From NCBI RefSeq assembly GCF_004217175.1, contig NZ_SHKI01000007.1, positions 186,001-250,000 on the forward strand: a stretch of 64,000 bases of DNA. Direction: 5' to 3'. Made by a program: the position numbers and the translations under genes. This stretch comes from Leucobacter luti (GTDB lineage: Bacteria; Actinomycetota; Actinomycetes; Actinomycetales; Microbacteriaceae). Below, piece after piece: positions 42,699-50,612 of the stretch. Position 1 is the first letter of the stretch, and each line of letters opens with the position of its first letter. The notes under the pieces are model-generated. The model did not search any database, was not told the origin of the DNA, and worked only from the letters and a program-made list of their open reading frames with translations.

Positions 42699-43361
42699 TC
42701 AGTGCGCGTGGGTCGCCGCTGCGGCGCGGAGCTCCGCGATCCGCGTCTCCGGTACCCCGCCATACACCGCGGATCCGGCGACGAAGGTGTCTGCGCCGGC
42801 CTCGGCCGCAATGCCGATCGTGTCGACCGTAATTCCGCCGTCGACCTGCAACCAGAGGTCAAGACCGAGCTTGGCCTTGGCGTCCGCGAAGCGGCGCAGC
42901 TTCGGCATCATGTCGGCCATGAACGACTGGCCGCCGAACCCGGGCTCGACGGTCATCACGAGCACCTGGTCAAACTCGGGGAGCAACTCAAGGTACGGCT
43001 CGGGATCGGTGCCGGGCTTCAGCGCGATGCCCGCGCGCGCGCCGATGTCGCGGATCCGGCGCGCCAGCGCGACCGGGTCCGCGGCCGCCTCAGCGTGGAA
43101 CGTCACCGAGTACGCGCCCAGCTCGGCATACCCCGGCGCCCAGCGATCCGCGTCGGAGATCATGAGGTGCACATCGAGCGGCACCGGAGACACCGCCTGG
43201 ATCCGCTCAACGATCGGCGGCCCCATCGTGAGGTTGGGGACAAAATGGTTGTCCATCACGTCAACGTGGACGAGGTCGGCGGTGCGGATCGCCTCCAGCT
43301 CGGCCTGCAGGTTCACGAAATCGGCGGACAAGATACTCGGGTTGATGCGCTGCGCGGTCAC
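42699..43361 (-). CDS. rpe: Ribulose-phosphate 3-epimerase
   Basis: 220 residues, [18 protein letters not shown], with [17 protein letters not shown] and [13 protein letters not shown], diagnostic of Rpe in the pentose phosphate pathway. Two consecutive GTG codons could start it; the second (43361) is chosen because TAGAAT ends six bases upstream. In related genomes rpe directly follows rsmB; here two accessory genes intervene. Confidence 0.95.
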   Translation of the reverse strand: MTAQRINPSILSADFVNLQAELEAIRTADLVHVDVMDNHFVPNLTMGPPIVERIQAVSPVPLDVHLMISDADRWAPGYAELGAYSVTFHAEAAADPVALARRIRDIGARAGIALKPGTDPEPYLELLPEFDQVLVMTVEPGFGGQSFMADMMPKLRRFADAKAKLGLDLWLQVDGGITVDTIGIAAEAGADTFVAGSAVYGGVPETRIAELRAAAATHAH

Positions 43362-43367
43362 CACATA

Positions 43368-43373
43368 ATTCTA
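43368..43373 (-). promoter_or_regulatory. -10 element of rpe (leaderless)
   Basis: TAGAAT, then six bases, then the GTG at 43361. Confidence 0.5.
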
Positions 43374-43424
43374 GGCCACGCACTCAAGTTGAGCAGACCG
43401 GGTCCTCGCAGCCCGCTGAGTCCG

Positions 43425-43430
43425 TAGGGT
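43425..43430 (+). promoter_or_regulatory. -10 element of the Gln/Pro-rich membrane protein gene (leaderless)
   Basis: TAGGGT, then GGGGGT, then the ATG at 43437. Confidence 0.5.
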
Positions 43431-43436
43431 GGGGGT

Positions 43437-44996
43437 ATGACCGGATCGCCTGAACTCCCCGAGAACGCTCAGCCAGACCAGCAGGGCGAGGCCCCCGCGG
43501 GCACGGACCCCGCGGGCACCGATCCCGCGAGCACCGATCCCGCGAGCACGGCCCCGGCCCCCGATGCGCCGCGGTACGCGCCGCCGATTCCGCAGCAGGT
43601 CGCGCCGCCCGAGGAGGCCTGGCCGCAAGAGCATCCCCAGCAGTATCAGCAGGCTTGGCCGCAAGAGCACTCTCAGCAGTATCAGCAGGTCTGGCCGCAG
43701 GATCCGAGCCGGCAGGCCCCGCACTACGGCCAGCCGCCGCAGTACGCGCAGCCGCAGCCACAGCAGCAGCAGCCGCCGCAGTACGCGCAGCCGCAGCCAC
43801 AGCAGCAGCAGCCGCAGCAGTACGCGCAGCCGCAGCAGCAGCAGCAGTACGCGCAGCAGCAGTACGCGCAGTACCCCTCCGCGGATCCCGCGCAAGCGAC
43901 TCACCCCCAGCAGTTCTCGCCCGGCACCCCGTACTCGCCCGCGCCCAAGCGCGGTCTCCCCACCGGTGCGATCATCGGCATCGTTGCCGGCGCAGTGGTG
44001 CTCCTCATGATCGTGGGGGGCTTGTTCGCCCTCGGCGCGCTGTTCGATCGCAGCGTCGGGCGCATCGCGGGGTCGGGCTCTGGCGGCTCGAGCTCGAGCG
44101 TGTCGCCCGAGACCGCGGCGGCGGCGAGCGCGGCGGTCGAGGAGTACCTCACGGCCCTTGCAGCCGGGGACGCGACCACCGCCCGCAAGCTCGCCGGGGG
44201 TTCCGCGTCCGACACGATGCTGAACGATGACGTTCTCGCGGAGTCGCTGAAGCGTGCGCCGATCTCCGACATCTCGGTCGCCCCCGCTGTGGCGGACGAC
44301 ATGGGCTACGGCAGCGTGCTCGTGGCCACGGCCTCGTTCTCCCTGGGAGATACGCCGGTGACCCGGGAGTTTAGGCTCTGGGACTATTCGGACTCGTGGG
44401 AGCTTGAGGACGCGCTGGTGCGGGTCTCCGTCTACGGCTTTGAGGGGCTCGGGCTGACGTTCAACGGCGAGGCCGCGATTGGTGGCTCGGTGGCGCTGTT
44501 TCCCGGCGTCTACCAGCTGGGGGTCGAGACCGAGGAGTTCGGTCTCAGCACCGATTCGGATCTGTTCACCCTGGTTGATTCAAGCGACGCCGAGGCCCTC
44601 TACGAGGTGAAGCCGGAGCTCACGCCCGAGGCCACGGAGGTGTTTCGCTCGCTCGTGAGCGATTCGGTCGAGGAGTGCCTCGCGCTTGACACGCTGCTGA
44701 CGCCGTGCGGATTCGAGGTGTCGGAGGACTCGCTCTACGGCCCCGTGCCGGTCGAGGGCACCGTGAAGCGGTCCCTCTCCGTCACGGATCAGGCGCTCCT
44801 CAAGTCGGTGACCCCGGTGGCGAGCTATGAGGCCCCCTCGGTGGTGTCCGGCCGCGACATGTTCCTGACCGCCGAGACCACGGTGCAGGCGACCTCGGGC
44901 AATACGAAGAAACCGGAGCAGGTGGAGACGACCACGTACGCGCTGGTCCCCTACGTGGACTTCTCGGACGAGAAGCCAGTCGTGGTGTGGGAGTAG
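43437..44996 (+). CDS. Gln/Pro-rich repeat protein with one membrane helix and an extracytoplasmic domain
   Basis: 519 residues of unknown function. Residues 1-~155 are a disordered cytoplasmic arm with TDPA(S/G) repeats, two copies of a WPQEHxQQYQQ unit and two of a PPQYAQPQPQQQQ unit. A single helix follows (AIIGIVAGAVVLLMIVGGLF, ~180-205), then a Gly/Ser linker and ~300 residues outside, opening with SAAVEEYLTALAAGDATTAR, a NTF2/DUF4878-like start seen in actinobacterial cell-surface proteins. The exterior contains a Cys pair (EECLALDTLLTPCG). It lies between rpe and an MFS gene in an otherwise conserved cluster. Confidence 0.8.
   Translation: MTGSPELPENAQPDQQGEAPAGTDPAGTDPASTDPASTAPAPDAPRYAPPIPQQVAPPEEAWPQEHPQQYQQAWPQEHSQQYQQVWPQDPSRQAPHYGQPPQYAQPQPQQQQPPQYAQPQPQQQQPQQYAQPQQQQQYAQQQYAQYPSADPAQATHPQQFSPGTPYSPAPKRGLPTGAIIGIVAGAVVLLMIVGGLFALGALFDRSVGRIAGSGSGGSSSSVSPETAAAASAAVEEYLTALAAGDATTARKLAGGSASDTMLNDDVLAESLKRAPISDISVAPAVADDMGYGSVLVATASFSLGDTPVTREFRLWDYSDSWELEDALVRVSVYGFEGLGLTFNGEAAIGGSVALFPGVYQLGVETEEFGLSTDSDLFTLVDSSDAEALYEVKPELTPEATEVFRSLVSDSVEECLALDTLLTPCGFEVSEDSLYGPVPVEGTVKRSLSVTDQALLKSVTPVASYEAPSVVSGRDMFLTAETTVQATSGNTKKPEQVETTTYALVPYVDFSDEKPVVVWE
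43734..43811. repeat. Two identical 39-bp repeats plus CAG-rich tract
   Basis: Unit 43734-43772 is repeated exactly at 43773-43811 and followed by further CAG/CCG-rich sequence to about 43870. It encodes PPQYAQPQPQQQQ twice. Confidence 0.85.
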
Positions 44997-45000
44997 CGGG

Positions 45001-46452
45001 CTACCCGGCGGGGGCGCTGTCCCCCGCCGCCCCGCCCGCGGCTGACGGGCTCGCCGCCGCGTAGCTCCGCGACAGGGTGCGATAGGACCGGGTGAGCGCC
45101 GCACCGCCGGCGAGCACGATCATCGCAATCCCGGTCCACACGAAGATGAAGCCAATCCCGCGGCTCTCACCCTCCCCGAGGAGCCACCCCCACTCCCGCT
45201 GTCCCTCGGGACTCCCGAGGTAGGGCACGATCCAAAACTCCGCTGTCGGCGCGATCAGCAGCGCGGTGATGGGGGCTGCGGCCGCCTCGAACGTCATCGC
45301 GAGCCCAAACACCCGCCCCTGCTTCTCGAACGGGACCACGCGCTGGATCACGGTCTGTTCCGCCGCTTCGACCGCGGGCATGAGCATCATGAACACCCAG
45401 ATGCCCAGGATGAACAGCCAGGGCCACTCGCGGATGGTGAACAGGACGCTGACGAGCCCAATCACGCCGACGAGGATCAGCATGGTCCGGATCGGGTTTC
45501 GGCCGAGACCGAGCTTGGCGACGGTGAGCCCGCCGATCACGAACCCGGTGGACGCGAGTCCGAACACGAGGCCCCACACCTCGACGGGGAACATCGTGAG
45601 GCCGTACGGGTCTGTCAGCGCCATGAACGCACCGCTCGCGAGGTTGTTGAACGTGCTGAAGATGACGAGCGCGAGAAGACCGGGCACGGCGAGGAGCGCC
45701 GCCATGCCGCCGCGGAAGTCCACGGCGCTGCGGCCCGGGTCGCGCGCGACCACGGGCTCCGGGATCCGCAGGAGGTGGAGGTGCACGAGCGGCACGGCAA
45801 CGCACACCGTCGCGATCACGATCGTGGCGCCCATACCGAGCATTCCCACGGAGAGCCCGCTGAACACGCTCGTCGCGATAAACGCGAGCCCCTGCACGGT
45901 GCCGACGAGGCCGTTCGCGTTCGCGTGGCGCTCGGCGGGGACGAGCAGCGTGACCGTGGTGGAGAGCGCGAGCGAGCGCAGCAGTTCGACCACGCATCCG
46001 GCGAGCACGATCAGGCTGAACACCCAGAACCACGGCCCGTCGAACCGCAGTAGCTGCTCGCTCGGAACGCTGAAGTAGATCACGCAGCCGAGAATGAAAG
46101 CGGCGAGTGTGGCCCAGGCGCTGAGCAGCATCACTCGCTGCTTGCGCATCCGGTCGACCAGTGATCCGAACCACATTGAGCACGCGGCGATCAGGATCAT
46201 GAAGGTCCCGCTGAGCACCCCCGTAGCGAGGATGCTCCGCGTCTCCAAGTACACCCAGAAGACCACGGCGAACCAGAGGAAATTCGTGGTCAGTCCGGCG
46301 ACCGCCGTGTTGACGAGCACGTGCAGAAAGGTCCGGGTGTTCGGCCCCATTCCGGCGGCGCCGGGGTGCGGTGCTGCGTCGGGTGACGGAGATTCGCCGG
46401 GTGGCGGCTCGGCGCCGGCTGCGCTGAGCGGCCGAGCCGCGTGCTCGTCCAT
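45001..46452 (-). CDS. MFS transporter (EntS/MFS_3-like)
   Basis: 483 residues with twelve helices. FGSLVDRMRKQRVMLLSAW is motif A; the long helix 5 region and WIFMMLMPAVEAAEQTVIQR-like central part resemble enterobactin-exporter and macrolide-type MFS_3 proteins. ATG at 46452 is preferred to GTG at 46458 because TACGCT ends six bases before the ATG. It is convergent with the Gln/Pro-rich gene (4-base gap) and has a palindrome ~70 bases upstream. Confidence 0.85.
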   Translation of the reverse strand: MDEHAARPLSAAGAEPPPGESPSPDAAPHPGAAGMGPNTRTFLHVLVNTAVAGLTTNFLWFAVVFWVYLETRSILATGVLSGTFMILIAACSMWFGSLVDRMRKQRVMLLSAWATLAAFILGCVIYFSVPSEQLLRFDGPWFWVFSLIVLAGCVVELLRSLALSTTVTLLVPAERHANANGLVGTVQGLAFIATSVFSGLSVGMLGMGATIVIATVCVAVPLVHLHLLRIPEPVVARDPGRSAVDFRGGMAALLAVPGLLALVIFSTFNNLASGAFMALTDPYGLTMFPVEVWGLVFGLASTGFVIGGLTVAKLGLGRNPIRTMLILVGVIGLVSVLFTIREWPWLFILGIWVFMMLMPAVEAAEQTVIQRVVPFEKQGRVFGLAMTFEAAAAPITALLIAPTAEFWIVPYLGSPEGQREWGWLLGEGESRGIGFIFVWTGIAMIVLAGGAALTRSYRTLSRSYAAASPSAAGGAAGDSAPAG

Positions 46453-46458
46453 ACGCAC

Positions 46459-46464
46459 AGCGTA
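46459..46464 (-). promoter_or_regulatory. -10 element of the EntS-like MFS gene (leaderless)
   Basis: TACGCT, then six bases, then ATG at 46452. Confidence 0.6.
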
Positions 46465-46519
46465 GGTCGATCAGCGCTCACACGCGAGAGAAATATCGTG
46501 CGTTCCCAGCGAAAAGTCG

Positions 46520-46537
46520 TGCAAGGAATTCCCTGCA
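46520..46537. promoter_or_regulatory. 18-base palindrome upstream of the MFS gene
   Basis: TGCAAGGAATTCCCTGCA is symmetric at 16 of 18 positions and centred ~65 bases before the -10 element. It may be a regulator-binding site; no regulator gene is adjacent. Confidence 0.45.
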
Positions 46538-46551
46538 CTCAATTTCAGTGG

Positions 46552-48180
46552 CTACTCCCGCGTGAACAGCGCGACGAACATCGCATCGGTGCCGTGCCGG
46601 TGCGGCCACAGCTGCGCGCTCAGCGACTCCCCCGCGATGTCGATCTGCCCGCGAGCCACCCCACGAATTGCAGCGCGCGCGTCGAGCTCGGTGAGGCCCG
46701 GCGTGCGTGCGAGCAGCCGCTCCACCGCGATCCGCGTCTCCGCCAGGTGCGGTGAGCAGGTGACGTAGGCGAGGACCCCGCCGGGGGCCAGGTGGGCCAC
46801 CGCGGCGTCGAGCAGCTCGGTCTGCAGCCCGGTGAGCTGGGGCAAATCTGAGGGCTGCTTGCGCCAGCGCGCCTCGGGCCGGCGACGCAGGGCGCCGAGC
46901 CCCGTGCAGGGGGCGTCCACGAGGATCCGGTCGAACTGTTCATCGCCGTACGCGGCGGGCTCCCGGCCGTCGTGCGACACCACCTCCACCGCCTCGGATA
47001 CCGCGACCGTTGACCGGCGCACCAGCTCCGCGCGATGCTCGGACACCTCGTTGGCGCGAACGGTCGCACCGCCGAGCAGCGCCTCCGCACCGAGCACCGC
47101 CGTCTTCCCGCCGGGGCCGGCGCACAGGTCGAGCCAGCGCTCACCCGCCCGGACGGGACGCAGGCGCGTGAGCGCGAGCGCCGCGAGCTGAGAGCCCTGG
47201 TCTTGCACGCGCACCACGCCCTCGGGCTCCCGGATCGCGGCAATCGCACGCGATGGGTCGCCACCCGAGAGCTCAAGTCCGAGGGGTGAGGGGCCGACCG
47301 CCCGAAGCGCCGGAACTGCCTCGCCGTCGCCCACCACGGCATCGTCAAGCGAACCGTCGCCGTCGCTCGGAGCCATCGCCGCAGCGGCTTCCTCGGGAGT
47401 GAGTTCGCTGCCCGGCAGCACGGCCAGGCTCACCCGCGGCGCGTCGTTGTCCGCCGCGAGCAGCGCGGCGAGCTCGGCTTCGCGCCCCTCGGCCCGCAGC
47501 GCGTCACGCAGCGCCCGCAATACCCACGCGGGGTGCGACGTGCGTGCGGCGAGCGCCTCGTCGGGCGTGCGCGCCGCCTCCGAGATCGCCGCGTCCCACT
47601 CCTCGTTCGTGCTCCGCCCCACGGTGCGCAGCACGCCGTTGACGAATCCGGCCGCGTTCTGATTCGCGACCCGGCGCTGCAGCTCGACGCTCTCGTTCAC
47701 CGCGGCGTGGTCCGCCGTCCGCATGCCGAGCAGCTGGTGCACGCCCAGGCGCAGCACGTTGCGGGTGCGCGGGTCGATCTCGGCGATCGCGCGCCCCGCT
47801 GCGAGCTCGATGATCCGGTCATACCGGCCACGCCAGCGCAGGGCACCCGCGACCAGCTCGGTGGCGAGGCCCGCGTCGCGGCCGTCGAGGTCTGCGTCGC
47901 GGATCCGGGAAGGCAGCGCGAGGTTCGCGTACGCCTCACGCTCGTCGACATCTCGGAGCACGTCGTAGGCCACGAGCCGAGCGGCGGAGATCCTGGCGCG
48001 CGGAGCGCCCTGCCGGGCCCGGTCGCCGCGGCCCTGAGCGCCACGCGCCTGCGAGCCACGGCCCTGTCCGCCGCGCGCGTTCCCGCCGCGCTGATGTCCG
48101 CCGCCGCGCGAGTTCCCGCCGCCGCCCGAGTTTCCGCCGCGCTGGTTCTCGCCGCGGTCGCCGCGATCCGCCGGGCTCAC
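46552..48180 (-). CDS. rsmB: 16S rRNA (cytosine-C5)-methyltransferase RsmB with RGG-rich N-terminus
   Basis: 542 residues. Residues ~1-60 are a Gly/Arg/Asn/Gln-rich tail with RGG-like repeats. A NusB-like RNA-binding domain follows (ARLVAYDVLRDVDEREAYAN), then the SAM-dependent domain with DLCAGPGGKTAVLGA, DAPCTGLGALRRRPEARWR and the catalytic cysteine in VTCSPHLAET. GTG at 48180 overlaps the fmt stop as GTGA, fixing the start. The RGG tail is not required by the family and may help RNA binding. Confidence 0.94.
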   Translation of the reverse strand: MSPADRGDRGENQRGGNSGGGGNSRGGGHQRGGNARGGQGRGSQARGAQGRGDRARQGAPRARISAARLVAYDVLRDVDEREAYANLALPSRIRDADLDGRDAGLATELVAGALRWRGRYDRIIELAAGRAIAEIDPRTRNVLRLGVHQLLGMRTADHAAVNESVELQRRVANQNAAGFVNGVLRTVGRSTNEEWDAAISEAARTPDEALAARTSHPAWVLRALRDALRAEGREAELAALLAADNDAPRVSLAVLPGSELTPEEAAAAMAPSDGDGSLDDAVVGDGEAVPALRAVGPSPLGLELSGGDPSRAIAAIREPEGVVRVQDQGSQLAALALTRLRPVRAGERWLDLCAGPGGKTAVLGAEALLGGATVRANEVSEHRAELVRRSTVAVSEAVEVVSHDGREPAAYGDEQFDRILVDAPCTGLGALRRRPEARWRKQPSDLPQLTGLQTELLDAAVAHLAPGGVLAYVTCSPHLAETRIAVERLLARTPGLTELDARAAIRGVARGQIDIAGESLSAQLWPHRHGTDAMFVALFTRE

Positions 48181-49118
48181 GCGAGCACCGCCCGTCCATC
48201 GCGCCCGCGTAACCACGCGGCCGCGTCCATGGCCGGCTTGCCGGCCGGCTGCACACGGCGCAGCGCAAGCAGGCCGTCGCCCGTGGTCAGCACCGCGGTG
48301 CCTGCCACCAGGAGCGCGGTGCCGGGTGCGGTGGCCCCGGCAGCGTCGTGCGCGGTGGCGGCAACCTCATCGGGCACCGGGGCCAGCTCGATCAGCTTCA
48401 GCGGCTGATCCTCGTGGAGCACGTACGCGCCGGGCTCGGGGGTCATCCCCGCCCAGCGCGCGAGCACCGTGCGCGCATCGAGGCTCAGGTCGAGGCGACC
48501 GTCCTCCCGGCTGAGCTTGTGGGCGTAGCTCTCAGCGCCGGTCTGCGGGTCCCCGGCGCCCGGGTCGCGCGCGAGCAGCTCGACCGCCTCGAGCACTGCC
48601 GCGGTGCCGAACTCAGCGAGATCGGTGAGCGCCGCGCCGGCGGGCGTGCCCGGCGCAAACTCGCGCGCGTCGCGCGTGAGCACGTCGCCCGCGTCGAGTG
48701 CGGGGACCAACCTGAAGACGGTCACGCCAAGCTGTTGCTCCCCCGCTTCGAGGGCGCGCTGCACGGGGGCGGCGCCCCGCCAGCGCGGCAGCTCGGAGAA
48801 GTGCAGGTTGATCCACCCGTGTGCGGGCAGACTCAGCAGCGGTTCGCGCACCAGCCCCCCGTACGCGACAATCACGCCGAGCTCGGGCGCACGCTCCGCC
48901 ACCCACTCGGTGGCGGCGGCGTCCAGGCGGTTGGCGCGCAGCACCGGCAGACCGAGCTGCTCGGCGGCGGCGGCAACCGGGGACGGAGTCAGCACACGCT
49001 TGCGCCCCAGCGGCGCGTCCTCCCTGGTGATGACACCGATCACCTCGTGGCCCGCGGCGACAAGCGCGCGCAGGCTCGGGACGGCGAACTCGGGGGTTCC
49101 GGCAAAGACGATCCGCAT
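48177..49118 (-). CDS. fmt: Methionyl-tRNA formyltransferase
   Basis: 313 residues; formylates initiator Met-tRNA with 10-formyl-THF. N-terminus MRIVFAGTPEFAVPSLRAL, then INLHFSELPRWRGAAPVQRA (canonical NLHPSLLPRWRGAAP), and a C-terminal tRNA-binding domain. ATG at 49118 lies six bases after GAGAAT, a weaker -10. It is coupled to rsmB by GTGA. Confidence 0.96.
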   Translation of the reverse strand: MRIVFAGTPEFAVPSLRALVAAGHEVIGVITREDAPLGRKRVLTPSPVAAAAEQLGLPVLRANRLDAAATEWVAERAPELGVIVAYGGLVREPLLSLPAHGWINLHFSELPRWRGAAPVQRALEAGEQQLGVTVFRLVPALDAGDVLTRDAREFAPGTPAGAALTDLAEFGTAAVLEAVELLARDPGAGDPQTGAESYAHKLSREDGRLDLSLDARTVLARWAGMTPEPGAYVLHEDQPLKLIELAPVPDEVAATAHDAAGATAPGTALLVAGTAVLTTGDGLLALRRVQPAGKPAMDAAAWLRGRDGRAVLA

Positions 49119-49185
49119 CCGTCTATTCTCGCACCACTCGGTGCCGCCGCCGCGCCGGCCCGGGCGCCGGCCCGCGCACGGGGGC

Positions 49186-49216
49186 TTGCGCTCGCTGCCT
49201 CCCCCGGTGCTACAAT
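49186..49216 (+). promoter_or_regulatory. Promoter of the trp leader and second trpB
   Basis: TTGCGC (49186-49191) and TACAAT (49211-49216), spaced 19 bases. TACAAT ends six bases before the leader-peptide ATG. Confidence 0.6.
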
Positions 49217-49222
49217 CGCTCC

Positions 49223-49255
49223 ATGCAACAAGCGAATCAGTGGTGGGCCGTCTAG
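49223..49255 (+). CDS. trpL: Tryptophan attenuator leader peptide
   Basis: Encodes MQQANQWWAV and a TAG stop, with two adjacent Trp codons at 49241-49246. The ATG lies six bases after the -10 hexamer and has no ribosome-binding site, so the leader mRNA is probably leaderless. The sequence just after the stop (GGCGGT, 49256-49261) can pair with ACCGCC (49291-49296), the 5' arm of the terminator. Ribosome stalling at the Trp codons would free this antiterminator, and termination of the peptide would cover it. It precedes trpB, not trpE. Confidence 0.85.
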   Translation: MQQANQWWAV

Positions 49256-49288
49256 GGCGGTCACTCTTTCGCATACGCATGCACCCCG

Positions 49289-49316
49289 ACACCGCCTCCT
49301 CGCAGGCGGTGTTTTT
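49289..49316 (+). terminator. Attenuator terminator of the trp leader
   Basis: The 9-bp stem ACACCGCCT/AGGCGGTGT with a 6-base loop and a five-T run, 39 bases before the second trpB. Confidence 0.88.
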
Positions 49317-49354
49317 GTGTCTGCGAGGGGCGCCAGACCCGAAGGATCCCACGC

Positions 49355-50566
49355 ATGACCCAGCACGATCACCCCACCCCGTACCGCGCCGACGCCGACG
49401 GGTTCTTCGGCGAGTTCGGCGGCGCCGCGCTGCCGCCGTTCCTGGTTGAGCCGATCGCCGAGGTGGCGGCCGCGTACGCCACGGCTTCTCAGGATCCCGA
49501 GTTCATTGACGAACTGCAGGCGCTCCTCTCAAAGTACGTCGGCCGCCCCTCGCTGCTCTACTTCGCCGAAAACCTCACCCGCGAGCTCGGTGGCGCTCGC
49601 GTGTACCTCAAGCGCGAGGACCTCAACCACACGGGCGCCCACAAGATCAACCACTGCCTGGGCGAAGCGCTGCTCGCGAAGCGCATGGGAAAAACCAAGC
49701 TGATCGCAGAGACCGGTGCCGGCCAGCACGGCGTGGCGCTCGCCACGGCTGCCGCGCTCGTGGGCCTCGAGTGCGAGATCCACATGGGCGCGATTGACGT
49801 GGCGAAACAGCACCCGAACGTGGTGCGCATGGAGCTGCTCGGAGCGACGGTGGTGACCGTCGAGGAGGGCGGCCGATCGCTCAAGGAGGCCGTCGACTCC
49901 GCGTTCGCCGTGTACGCGGGCGCACCCGACGAGTACTTCTTCGCGATCGGGTCGGTCGTTGGGCCGCACCCGTACCCCTCCATGGTGCGTGACTTCCAGT
50001 CGGTGGTGGGCCGCGAGGCACGGGCGCAGATCCTCGAGGCCGAGGGGCGCCTGCCCGACGTGCTCGTCGCCTCCGTCGGCGGCGGCTCGAACGCGATGGG
50101 CCTGTTCGACGCGTTCCTCACCGATGAGTCAGTGCGGATCGTGGGCGTGGAGCCCGGCGGGGAGGGTCTCGACGGCGATCGGCACGCTGCCACGATGACG
50201 CTCGGCACCCCCGGCACGCTGCACGGCATGCGCACGCGAGTGCTGCAGGGTGCAGACGGCGAGCCCTCCCCCGTGCACTCGATCGCCTCCGGGCTCGACT
50301 ACCCCGGAGTGGGGCCGCAGCACGTGCACCTCGCCGAGCTCGGCCGCGCCGAGTACGTGTCGGTGTCGGACGCCGAGACGCTCGCCGCATTCCGCGCCCT
50401 GTCGCGGATCGAGGGAATCATCCCCGCGCTCGAGTCCTCGCACGCCCTCGCGCACGTGATGCGCCTCGCGCCGACGCTGCCCGCCGACGCGGTGATCGTC
50501 GCGAACCTCTCCGGGCGCGGCGACAAAGACGTCGACTACGTCGCAGAGCTGATCCGCGAGGGCTAG
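49355..50566 (+). CDS. trpB: Second tryptophan synthase beta chain (stand-alone, attenuator-controlled)
   Basis: 403 residues. PLP lysine in [30 protein letters not shown] loop and NLSGRGDKD end are preserved, so catalysis of indole plus serine to tryptophan is likely. It differs from the operon copy in places normally involved in contact with TrpA, for example [20 protein letters not shown] where the canonical protein has [19 protein letters not shown], and NHCLGEA for NNVLGQA. No trpA follows. It may serve indole salvage or an alternative TrpA pairing. AAGGA lies upstream of the ATG. Confidence 0.92.
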   Translation: MTQHDHPTPYRADADGFFGEFGGAALPPFLVEPIAEVAAAYATASQDPEFIDELQALLSKYVGRPSLLYFAENLTRELGGARVYLKREDLNHTGAHKINHCLGEALLAKRMGKTKLIAETGAGQHGVALATAAALVGLECEIHMGAIDVAKQHPNVVRMELLGATVVTVEEGGRSLKEAVDSAFAVYAGAPDEYFFAIGSVVGPHPYPSMVRDFQSVVGREARAQILEAEGRLPDVLVASVGGGSNAMGLFDAFLTDESVRIVGVEPGGEGLDGDRHAATMTLGTPGTLHGMRTRVLQGADGEPSPVHSIASGLDYPGVGPQHVHLAELGRAEYVSVSDAETLAAFRALSRIEGIIPALESSHALAHVMRLAPTLPADAVIVANLSGRGDKDVDYVAELIREG

Positions 50567-50576
50567 CCGCCGCGGA

Positions 50577-50612
50577 AGCGCCCGGTCCGGGGACTGCCCC
50601 GGACCGGGCGCT
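50577..50612. terminator. Bidirectional terminator between trpB and the AgcS gene
   Basis: A perfect 16-bp stem (AGCGCCCGGTCCGGGG and its complement) with loop ACTG, between two convergent genes; it overlaps the last bases of the symporter gene. Confidence 0.9.

Noticed and set aside
42669..43361. Histidine leader peptide for the his genes
   Set aside because: No run of His codons with a terminator was found upstream of hisE or rpe.
43371..43904. Leu/Arg-rich open frame opposite the Gln/Pro-rich gene
   Set aside because: It is the antisense of the CAG-rich repeat; no start signal and no protein-like character.
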